NCBI RefSeq assembly: GCF_032854445.1 | Contig: NC_088295.1 | Span: 10,279,385 to 10,343,384 of the forward strand | Source of the DNA: Liolophura sinensis | Taxonomy: Eukaryota; Mollusca; Polyplacophora; Chitonida; Chitonidae | Length of the DNA stretch: 64,000 nucleotides | Direction: 5' to 3' | Part shown: piece by piece, positions 1 through 10,600 of the stretch | How the letters are laid out: every line of letters starts with the position of its first letter | Numbering within the stretch: position 1 is the first letter of the stretch | Program-made: the position numbers and the translations under genes | The notes under the pieces: generated by a model | What the model was told of the DNA's origin: nothing | Database searches by the model: none | What the model saw: the letters and a program-made list of their open reading frames with translations, nothing else

Positions 1-55
1 GTTCACAGTCCTCTCGCGGAGAGTCGACAGAATGGACACTCCATTGGCAGCATAG

Positions 56-2384
56 TCTCCCAAAATTGATGCAGTTTTAGTTAAATTGGAGGCAATGGAA
101 AAAGCGAAAATGAAGAGGAGGGAAACAATGGGAAAAATTTTAGATAGCATCACGGAGGTACAGTGAATGTTCAGAACTGATCAGTTCTGTCTACAGCAAT
201 AATTACGAACATCACTTTCTACCCTAACCCTGGGCAAAAACCTCTTTAATGTTGTTGCAAAGTTCAGGCAAATTACAATTTTGGTATGTTTAGAAAATAA
301 GCAAGGATACTCGATAATAACTCACAGTTGCCTTGACTACCACATTTCATACCTTTAGGTCTTGACCCAAGAGGTCGAAGGTTTAAATCCAGCTCTAGTA
401 ACGTGGGCTGTAGTCTTGTCCAGATAGTTTGGAGAAGTATTTATGGTGCTGACTCAGGTAAATAAACGTTGAAAAGTTACTTAAAGCACCTTAAAGAAAG
501 ACATTGTCATATTTCTGATGAACAGTGCTTGATTCCTTTAACTGGTTGAAGGTGTCATTGAGTTGTATTTTGTGATTTGTGTGCAGTCTGATGGAAACAG
601 TGATGAGATGAAGAGAGATCAGATGGAGAGGCTAGTGAGAGAAGAGTTGGAACGGTGGGATTCAGAAACCTCAATTGGCCCTACCAGTGCCCGAGGCGGC
701 TCCCCCAGTGGCAGCAGGTAGTGGCCCAGGGGCAATACGTAACAGATCCGGGCGAGACTCAGGGCAGAATAACGTAAGTCAGTTAACATAAGTGAAAAAT
801 TCTTGAGTTTGATGTTAGACAACAATCAAATAAATACATAGTCAGTTAACATCTGAGAACTATTCTAAGCCAGATGGATGTGACAATGTTTGCCGAGATA
901 TCTCGTGGAGATCACATGTGTAGCTGATGAATAGATGATGCCTACCACAGTTCCTGCCCGTGCAAGATTTCTTTGTTGTATTTGACCTTTAGGTCTTGAC
1001 TTATTTACGCTAACTAACTTAAAATTTCTCCCGCAAAATTGCCTTTTTGGAGGCGAATAAATGTCGCAAAATACTATTTCTGGTTCTGAAACGTACATTT
1101 TCCAGTAAGGTATCATCTTACCATCCAAGCCAAACCTTAAAGCACCTTCATTTATCGATAGAACTCTTACAATCAGGAAAATGTTAGTCAAGGACTAAAT
1201 TTATGTTCATTTCCTTGAACTGCACTGAACAGTGATCGAATGATTTAAGTCTACAGTACATGTGTTAGTGTGTTACAAGAATATTTATTTGGTATCAATT
1301 GCTAACTTTTCAGCAAACTTCGGAGGTGTAGAGGTAATTGCATTTATATACACTTGATGTTGTGGTAGATGCATTTATTTTTGGTTTCATTTTTACCACA
1401 TCATTTTTGTTTTTTTATTGTTAACTCATTAATGCCATTTTTTTAAAATTGATTGTTGACAATGCAAATGCAAGGCAACCCTAACCAATTGCATTTTGAG
1501 TATGACGTCACAGCACTCCCAAAGCATCCTGTTATTTTCCCATTAACCATAATTAACATCACACAGAACATTAAATTTCAATTAAACCCACCCGCTGGGG
1601 CCATTTCAGCAATTTGCACCCCTAAAGCCTTGTTACTTGACCGTTTTAACATGACAATTCTGAGGTGAATACTGATGTCAATAACAGTAATAGCAAACAC
1701 ACTTCATTCCTTATAGGCTCACTTCCCTGATCACACCCACACAGTGCTCACCTTAACCCTGGATCTTTGCTAAGCGGTAATTCACAGCAAAACACTTTAA
1801 ACACTATATTGTAATGTTAGTTTTCTTGTTTAGTGCTTCAGTTGTGACCATTTGCCACAGCGATGAGGTGTTTAAGCATGATGTCATAGTTATTTTGTAT
1901 GGTGTATTGTGTAGCATGTGTAGGTGAGTACAATAACAGCTGTAGATTTCTGTGTGCTGTTGAGATTTACTGATTGGCATGTATTGAGAACAGAAATTGC
2001 TAATGAACAGTTTAGCCGGCAGGTTTTCATTTCCTGGTTCTGATCAGCTGGATGAATGTGAAGGAGTCCGAGTTGAACTTTGAAAGCAGTTCATCAACTT
2101 GCAGAACTACTAGTCTGCTTTTCTATCAGTTGAGATTAAATAAAAACTTATTGAAGTTAATTGTACATCAGTATTTTAAAATGGTGATTTGACATTAACA
2201 GGTTTGTGTCCATTGGCTGTGGGCCTCGTCCTACAGGTCGTGGTAGGTATTTTTGTTTGTTGGCCTTGCTTCCCAAATACTTGTGTCTATTTAGATGTAT
2301 ATGAAGTGTTTTTTATCCATATTAAATCAACAGTTGATGATTTTGTTGATTTCAGGATTTCTTCGAGCGAGTTGCCCACAGTAA
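56..2384 (+). CDS. 3' exons of an unrecognised coiled-coil-like protein (5' part outside window)
   Basis: Four exons join in phase: 56-157, 587-717, 2202-2242 and 2356-2384 (TAA). The first exon follows a CATAG acceptor and ends GAG|GTACAG. It encodes 34 residues rich in Lys, Glu and Met (e.g. [20 protein letters not shown]). The second follows GTGCAG and encodes a charged helix-like stretch ([15 protein letters not shown]), then a Ser/Gly/Pro-rich tail. Its donor (AGCAG|GTAGTG) contains a TAG, so without that splice the protein would end at 721. If it is used, the last two exons add a Gly/Arg/Pro-rich tail ending RASCPQ. I do not recognise the family; such Lys/Glu-rich helices are common in cytoskeletal and centrosomal proteins, but that is only a guess. 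The first two exons are fairly secure and the last two are less so. Confidence 0.5.
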
Positions 2385-2567
2385 TGTGTGATGTGAACAT
2401 TCCGTAGACCATTGTTGGACTGGACCACTGGTTTTCCTGTCTCACGCCTAGTGATATACCTCTTAATGCCTCGTCACTCTCTGTACATGTGTTAGTGCCT
2501 CATCACCGTTAATCTCTCTGTGTTGGGAGTTCTTGGCCACAGTCTGCCATCCCATCCCTCCTCAAGG

Positions 2568-2706
2568 CCATAGTGTGATACAGCTGATCATCACGCCTCC
2601 CTGCACAGGGGCCTCGTGTGATAACAGCTGATTATTACACCACCATTCAGAATGGCCCTGATGTGATACCAGCTGATCATCATGCCTCCCCCTGGCTGGG
2701 CCTATG
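2568..2706. repeat. Minisatellite, left part (about 45-bp palindromic unit)
   Basis: Degenerate units of a GTGTGATACCAGCTGATCAT-type sequence with C-rich spacers. This is the left part of the array that continues at 2944, the two parts being separated by a MITE. Units are more diverged here than on the right. Confidence 0.7.
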
Positions 2707-2943
2707 GCCCAGTTGTTCAAAACTGTTTTAAGACTTAGTACCAGATTTAACTTTAAGGCAAATCTTCAATTTAGTACATAGTCCGAAACTATTTGCATAA
2801 CAGTATATTCAGTATGAACTAAATATGCTGCTGTTATACACACACTTTAGACGACTGTTTTGGCTGCTGAATTTAGCTATGGTCTTAAATATAATAGATA
2901 ACTTAATAGCAGTATTAGCTAATACACTTTTGAACGGCTGGGC
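2707..2943. mobile_element. MITE-like element with terminal inverted repeats
   Basis: The left end reads GCCCAGTTGTTCAAAA. The right end reads TTTTGAACGGCTGGGC, whose reverse complement matches the left end at 14 of 16 positions. The 237-bp interior is AT-rich and has no coding capacity. It sits inside a minisatellite that resumes directly after it. No clear target-site duplication is visible. It fits a non-autonomous DNA transposon; the superfamily is not identifiable by eye. Confidence 0.75.
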
Positions 2944-3270
2944 TCTTGTGTGATACAGCTGATCTTCTCACCATCAGAAGGGCCCTGATGTGATACCAGC
3001 TGATCATCACACCACCCCTCGGGAGGGCCCATGTGATTACGGCTGACCGTCACACCACTCCTCTGAATGGCCCTCATGTGATACCAGCTGATTATCACAC
3101 CTCCTCTCTGAAGGGTACTTGTGTGATACCAGCTGACGTCACACCACTCCTCTGAATGGCCCTCGTGTGATACCGGCTGATCATCACACCACCCCTCCAA
3201 AGGCCCTCGTGATACCAGCTGATTATCACACCTCCTCTCTGAAGGGTACTTGTGTGATACCAGCTGAATG
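2944..3270. repeat. Minisatellite, right part (about 45-bp palindromic unit)
   Basis: About seven units of the pattern TGTGATACCAGCTGATCATC followed by ACACC, a C/T-rich spacer and GGCCCT. Each unit core is a hyphenated palindrome: GTGTGAT on the left, CAGCTG in the centre and ATCACAC on the right. A minus-strand reading frame through it is a repeat artefact. Confidence 0.85.
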
Positions 3271-3283
3271 ACTCTGATCATGA

Positions 3284-5229
3284 TCAGCAGACAAGGCTCT
3301 GTTATCAGTTCTAAGCGAAACCTGTGATAATTTCATTTAGATGATGTTCAAAATTTGTACACTCGAATTGATGACTTGTTTGTGTTTTGATTGTGTTTTT
3401 CAAAACACGTTCAGTATCAAGGTCAACATGATACATTTATGTTTGAATCATGATAGGAGATTTTCTCATAAAGATGTTGTGAAACATCAGCAAGAATGGA
3501 GAGAAAGATCTGGTTATACATTTATAACATAGTAACTTAAAAGACCGCCGTCCAAATTGTTAATAATTGAAATTAACTGCTGATTGAAATCAAAACTGCT
3601 GCACATGTATATGTAACATAGTTGGGCATTTTAGCCTACATGTATGTTAGAAGAAAATTGGCTTCTTCTAATTTCTCTATACAGTGTTTAGCTGAGACAT
3701 GAAGTTTCCCTTAGAATCAAGTAGCTGAAAAGAATGAATTGAGATTAAAGTTTTAAATCAAACACTACTAGTTTGTAATGAATTTATGCTGGCGGTGTTG
3801 AGTTGTCTCCCCTTGTGTTTTAAGTGCCATAATCATTATTTGCTCTTTTTAGATGTACAAATTTGTTAATGATTCAATCACAATCTCATTTTAAGAAGGG
3901 TATTACATTTTGTATTAATAAAGGGTATGTTATATTATTATTATTGTTTTGTAACATGATCTATGAATATCATTTACATAAATTATGTTCATTAGATAGG
4001 TAACCATTATTACATTTTGAGAAAAGAATACCTTTTTTTATAAGATGCATGAAGTTTCACTGTTTGATTGCTTTTGGTAAGTAGTATAAAATATTGCTGT
4101 AGATTTTTGACTCTTTATGGCTTAGTTAGTACTTAACTACAGTATGTCTTATTTTGTTTGTACATGTATATTTATCAGTTCCCTGTGTTAGGCTTGGTTG
4201 ACCTTGGTAGCAACATTGCAATGAACTAGTTGAAAATAAGGGATAGCTAATTATTAAATCATGTTGAATAATGTTAAATTGTCTTTGAACTCATTGATGT
4301 GTAAATCATGAAAATGGTCCAAGAAGCTTTGCAGTTAAAACAAGTTTGTATGATTACCTCTGCTTGCCCACAAAGAATAAACCTCTACAGAAGTAACTTT
4401 ATTTATGTTGCCCACTGCATAAGAAATATGTTTCTGTCCAAACAGGTCAATAAAATCGTAATGTGATATTTTACAACAATTACGATGAATCAGTTACTGG
4501 GGTATTCTGCTGAAATTGAATTAAATCAAGCCATGTTAGATGGCAATTTATATCTGTTATTTAAACAGTTACAAAAGCAATCTAAACTGTGGCTGTACAC
4601 AGAGGCACACTGTATTGTTGTTGTGTTAATTTTGCCTTGTACCAAGTTCAGCTAACAAACTTCAGCTTGATGCTGATGTGCTGCTTCACCTCGTGCCTAT
4701 CAGTTAGTAATTTCACCTCCCTCCACATCACCTGTGTCTATGCTAAGGTCAATTCCGTCCAGTTTTTATGTGTGAATAGTCTATATTGTACTTCAGATGT
4801 ATACACGTACTACCTTATGTGGAAGAAGTTTCATGTGTTGGACTTGTGAGGCGAGTGAAGTATACAAGTACTTCATAAAGAAATCAAGTCAAGATCAGGA
4901 AAAAAATAATGTTTTGGGATATCGTATTCAGCAGTCGATAGGCTGGGAAATCCATGTGATATCAAGATCATTAAAGTACATCTATGAAGTGGGATAATTG
5001 ATTGGGATATAATGAATCGGGTTAATGTTCTTTTTTGTAAAGATGTATTACTCTTGTTACTTATTCTGACCATAATTAATAAAAGTATCCACTGTCCTCT
5101 CAACGCATTTGATCTTAGTGTTTCTGGTTTTCTGAAGTCTATGATAAGGTATGGCGGAAAAACTGCCAGCACACATGTTGATTGTTCAATTCTGTGAACA
5201 TTAAAATAAATGGTATTATTATGCCAACC
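3284..5229. other. Intergenic AT-rich DNA, no gene seen
   Basis: No exon with plausible splice sites and conserved-looking protein was found on either strand. Short reading frames here have no recognisable domain. Confidence 0.55.
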
Positions 5230-5231
5230 AA

Positions 5232-5405
5232 CCTACTTAGACTGATCAGAGGGTCCACATGAGTGTTGTTGAATGCTTAATATCACCCAGGTCCCTCTCT
5301 AACAATGAGAGCGGAGGAATCTACAAATTTATCCTAGGGTGGGGTTGACCCCCGCACCCCTTGTGCTAGTGATTCGAACTCCAAGCATCGTAACCATTTA
5401 GGCCA
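5232..5405 (-). mobile_element. tRNA-derived SINE (minus orientation)
   Basis: Read on the minus strand it starts with an A-box-like TGGCCTAAATGG (5394-5405) and a B-box-like GGAGTTCGAATC (5371-5382). The body contains a motif of the form AATTTGTAGATT and GGGACCTGGGTGA. The same body recurs on the plus strand near 34905-35150, which supports a dispersed SINE family. Confidence 0.65.
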
Positions 5406-5559
5406 CATTCTCATGTCAGATGTGATTAGTTATTACCATTAGATCTTCAGTGGAACTTCATTCATAGGTTGACTGGTGCAATTCACCTACTTTCTCTGGT
5501 CATTACATGTACAAGATGTTTCTACATGTAGACAAATGTCCGTACTTGGTTCTTCTTAG

Positions 5560-5725
5560 TATAACTTGCAGAATGCTGGCTTCCTCTCCAGTCTTACTGG
5601 GAACAGTCTGCCAGCAACATGCAGATGGTATGTGGATTTGCCTAGGCTCTGCCAGGTTCTTCCCACAATAATGCTGGTCATTGTTGTATAAGTGAAAAAT
5701 TCAAATCAATAAATCAATCAAAACT
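5560..5725 (+). mobile_element. Mollusc-type SINE, diverged copy
   Basis: Shares with copies near 13467, 14318, 16600 and 24870 the ordered motifs CTTCCTCTCCAG, a GTCTGCCAGCA block, GCTCTGCCAGG, CCCACAATAATGCTGG, ATAAGTGAAAAATTC and a short AATCAATAAATC tail. Confidence 0.7.
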
Positions 5726-7433
5726 CTACACAGGGCACTAATGCACCCAATCTTTGTGGCTAAACGACTCTGTAGGGAAGAGCTGCAGAGGTGAGGGGTT
5801 AGTGTAACCTAAAAATGGTATAGCATGGCCTTCCAATAAGGCAGTATTATAGTTTCCACTGGAACCTCCCTGCAACAAGGGACTGACACTAATATGACAT
5901 GACCACGATAACGATGAAAGCCATATTAATCCTCATACAAACAAAAACTCTACGTAGAGCTAGCATACCTGAAGGACTCTTTAGGAGATAAAACACTGCT
6001 GTAACACCTAAAATTTGCTGTCAAATTACAATACGGGATTATCAGCAGGGGGCAATTACACTCAGACAACTCAGGCAGGAACTGGCTGCTCTCCATGAAA
6101 AATCGTGTGTGGGTGGGGGGAGTGGGGCTAAAGTCTCCCCAGCCTTGCCAATTTTGATTTATAATTTTGATCAATATAAAAAAAATAAACAACAAATAAA
6201 GGCTTTACAATCTATTTATACCTCACATTAATGAGAGTAACATGAGAAATGAATTATGAGAGTGATTACTCTTCTGCCATCCTCATTACCACGGTGAACA
6301 AAAGAACAAAAAACACAGGCATATTTTACACAAAAAACACATGGCTTTTTTTTTACTGCTTTGCTCCCTCACAATGAATGTCTAAATTAATTACAGGTAT
6401 CTTGTAAATTTGGTGGATTTCACAAGCAAGTGATTTGTGACATCAAAATACAGTACCACTTTCATCAATGGTGGGTTCACAAGCAAGTGATTTGTGACAA
6501 AATTCTACACAGCTACCCTTAATTGACCTATAAAGTGGCCCCCTTGAGCACTTTTGAATGGAAGTGATGTACAATACAGCACATTTAATATCACACATTG
6601 TATCACATTACATTATAAACAATTCATACTTTCCACAAAAATATCATTAAATAATCTTTTTCTAGAAATCTAAAATGGTATAAAACCATAAACAATTGCT
6701 GTAAAAAAATTTCTGCAGGAATCAACAAAAAATGATAGCAGTGCATGTAGATACAGGTATAAGTGTAACGAAAATTATGCCAATGCCATCAAATCATTGG
6801 AATTAGCTGATATCTTTTTTTACCTCATATACCTTTTATTAATAAAGAGCTCATTATCTGTACAAGTAACATTGTAATTATATTGACAAACCCATGAAAT
6901 TTTTCATGATATCAGAATTATATCAATAAGGCTGTGTGAGGCATTAATATTTGGCATACCTATATCCTAAATTATAAAAGACACACCTAAATGTAAATGT
7001 CAAACCATGTGAAGACACAAAACACGTCTACTTTCACTACTAAAAGGTATTTATTTCAGAAAGCATTTAATATGTGTCACGTACAGTATTAAATTATCAT
7101 GAGCTGGCAGATTTCCACTTAGACAAGTCTCCTCATAAAATATTCAAATGCTGTTTGAAGCGATTAAATGCTCAACTAACACAAAAGTAACAAACTTCAC
7201 ATGCATATATCATACTAACAAAGAAAATTTAGTTGACAGACTAGAAGAAAACAAAAACAAAGACACCATGCCCTTAAATCCATATGGACAAACAATGTTT
7301 TTTGTTTCTTTTTTCTACCAGACTTTCCAAACTATCATTCAAAAAAACATATTTGACCAATAATATCTAAGTTGCAAGTAGGTCAACAAAATGTCCACAA
7401 ACTTATTAAAAATATTCTGTTTTTTCTGTGACA
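5726..7433. other. Ceramidase 3' flank or 3'UTR, AT-rich
   Basis: No gene was recognised. A short direct duplication occurs at about 6422-6500 (ACAAGCAAGTGATTTGTGAC twice). On the minus strand an AATAAA lies near 7033-7038 and could be the ceramidase polyadenylation signal; this is an inference. Confidence 0.4.
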
Positions 7434-7543
7434 TTATGATGTCATACCTGGTCTCTGCGGGAATGGAATGTAAAGTAGCATTGTAGCATTAGGACGGCTT
7501 GGTGGGACTCCAGATGTGGTGGATCCATCATTAGAGAGGTTAT
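7434..7543 (-). CDS. Candidate alternative last exon of the ceramidase gene
   Basis: After a TAG acceptor on the minus strand an open stretch encodes a Ser/Thr/Pro-rich peptide (NLSNDGSTTSGVPPSRPNAT, then MLLYIPFPQRPGMTS and stop). It would join in phase to an internal donor in the preceding exon (AAAG|GTACAA), giving TPYKDNLSN. The acceptor has a poor pyrimidine tract, and the main last exon already has a good stop, so this is only a candidate. It could also be chance coding-like 3'UTR. Confidence 0.25.
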
Positions 7544-7648
7544 CTATATAGTTTATATGCAATACATTTTTACTTTCCAATTTTTCAGGTTTTCTAGTTA
7601 ACCCTGCCCATGAACAAAACCTATGTTATTAATTGTTACATTAAGAGT

Positions 7649-10600
7649 TTATCCAATTAGATTAGTATTAGCAAGCAGCTTTTTTAACTCAGTGTTGACA
7701 TCGATGGCAGGTCCAACTTTGAACGTTGTTGTTGTACCTTTGTATGGTGTTATAGTACCTCCAATGCTCTTGTGGTGTCCATGGTGGGTTATCCTGTAGT
7801 TACCCGATGTCACTGTAGCTGTGATGTTCCACGTTATGGTCACCTCACTCTCCCCTAGGATGAAGCTTGTATGATGCCATTCAAACCTGTGACATGAATG
7901 CATTTACAAATATCTTGTATGTACACATTTTGTAAGCTGCCGCTACTGAGGTATCATGCAGCAGACACCAGACATGACACTCCATCCAATCACATTATAG
8001 GGCTACTGACACTGGGCCAACCAGTCCCATTTCCTTACCCTAACCTCTCAGTGTTGAGCGCCAAGTAAGTCAGCAACAGGCACCTTTATTAAAATCTTTG
8101 GCATGACCTGACCCTAGTTTGATTTCGGGTCTCCTGGCTTTGAGAGGGACCAAATATCTCGTAACAAATCCTACTCTAAACAGACCCTATGACACACATA
8201 ACTGAAATATATGTCTCATCAAATTAAATTATAGAAAAATGCTAGAACATTCTCAAAGTAATTAACATCAGATTCAATCTGCTATTCATATAACATTCTA
8301 ATATAATTTGGGATGAATTTCGAATAAGGACAATCTACGTTAATCTTTTCTGACACTGAAGATAGTTGTTAAAGCAAATGTTCACTCACAGTGTATCCCA
8401 GTCTGCATCAGTCAACATCACTTCCCATGAGGATGGGGTCTGCTTTTCAACTGTCAGAAAGCTGGTGAAGTTGGCTTGCTAAATGAAACAGAATGACACT
8501 CAATCATCACCCGGTAGCCAAGAGAAATCAATTAATGTAAATCTTGGATTCTACAAAAGGTGTTTTGAAATGCCCTTGTTACACTAAAAATGTCCGAAGT
8601 GTCAAGCTGAGATTCCTTTCTTTTCGATATTTTCAAACAAAAACATGCCTATATTGTAACAACTATCGCATAGCCCTTATGTGAACGGCAATACTGCATT
8701 GTCTAAATTGGAGACGTAACACTGAATTGTCTATATTTCACCTGTAACACTGAATTGTCTATATTAACTTGTCTATATTAACTTGTCTATATTTGAGATG
8801 CAAGACTGCATTGCCTTTTCCGTAACTGTAACACTACACTGTCTATATTTGAGATGTAACACTGAACTGTCTATACCAGAACAGAAACCCTGCATTGTCT
8901 ACACTGGAATTGTAACACTACATTGTCTATACTGGAACTGCAACACTAAATTGTCTATATTTGAGGTGTAATACTGAATTGTCTATACTGGAAAAGTAAC
9001 ACTGCATTGTCTACATTGGAACTGTAACATTACACTGTCCATATTTGAGATGTAACACTGCGACGCCTTTACTGAAACTGTAACACTACACTGTCTATAT
9101 TTGAGATGTAACACTGCATTGTCTATATAGGAACTGTAACACTACATTGTCTATATTGGAACTTTACCACTAAATTGTCTTTATTTGAGGTGTAACACTG
9201 AATTGTCTACATTGGAACATTAACACTACACTGTCAATATTTGAGATGTAACACTGCGCTGCCTTTACTGAAACTGTAACACTACACTGTCTATATTTGA
9301 GGTGTAACACTGCCTTGTCTATACAGGAAGTGTAACACTACACTGTCTATATTGGAACTTTAACACTAAATTGTCTACATTTGAGGTGTAAAAGGTGAAC
9401 TGTCTATGCTGGAAAAGTAACACTGCATTGTCTATATTGGAACTGTAACACTACACTGTCTATATTTGAGATGTAACACTGCACTGCCTTTCTTTAAACT
9501 GTAACACCGCACTGTCTATATTTGAGCTGCAACACTTAATTGTCTATAATGGAACAGTAACACTGAATTGTCTATATTGGAACAGTAACATTACATTGTC
9601 TATACTGGAACTGTAACACTACATTGTCTATATTTGAGGTGCATATCTTATATTTAACACTGCATTGGCATGATTCAGTATGTGAAGGTATGGGACTCAA
9701 ATAGCATCTTTTGCTCTTTCACAGGTTTTAAATTACAACTGACTTCATCATATAACTGTGTAAAACAAACTGTTTTGCTGTTCTGAGTCTGATAGTATTT
9801 TGTCTGCACTCACCTCAACACTGTTGCGAGGATTTCCACTCACAAATTTAACTGTGACAATGTCACCCTATGTGCAGACAAGAAAAACAGTAAAAGATTA
9901 TCATCAACCAAAAATACAATGCTTTCTTTTCAAATTTCTGACTTTATTCTATATTAAAATAAATGCACCACACCTCTGGACAATTAATAATGTGAACAAG
10001 ACATAAATGAGAAATAGTTTGGTCTGTGCATGGTAACATTTTTGTCCAAATATATTCCCGTTTTTAAGACTATACAATTACACTCATCTAATATGAGGTG
10101 AAACAAGATTACAATGGAAGAAAACCTTTTATAAAACTTTATTCAGTGCCTGTACATCTGAATGTGACTTAATTTAAAACTTCCCCTCATGACATACCAC
10201 ATTATAGCTGGAGTCTGGGGCCTGTACCACTGATCCAAACTGCTTCCCAGCTGGGGGCAAGTCAAAGATGACAGGGGGAAGGAAAGATAACTGCTTATTC
10301 AGCAGATTGGGAGGGTTGGGACCTGGTGCTACTTTGGTGCCCTATTAGAAAGAAACAGCAAGTTAGCATGCACAATCCTGAAATCCTGCAATCCTCTCTC
10401 TTTCTTGATTAATCCACACTACAACACGTTAATCTTAATAGCTGCGCATGCATATTTGAATGAAAATTCCTCCATACAAGTTTGGAAACAGTTCTCTCAT
10501 GAACATACGAGAAGAAACAATACCGTGATTAGCAAGTCACCAACTGGTGCCTACTGTTTCCTTCTCATCCAGTTTCTAATTAACATTATTCAATTTTAGC

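Noticed and set aside
360..475. tRNA-like B box (GGTTTAAATCC) suggesting a SINE or tRNA
   Set aside because: No A box at the right distance and no second copy was recognised, so a mobile element cannot be supported.
2919..3281. Minus-strand 120-residue repetitive frame
   Set aside because: It is the translation of the 45-bp minisatellite.
5340..5405. Possible tRNA gene on the minus strand
   Set aside because: The promoter boxes are present but no cloverleaf closes, and the adjoining body recurs elsewhere as a dispersed repeat, so it is a SINE.
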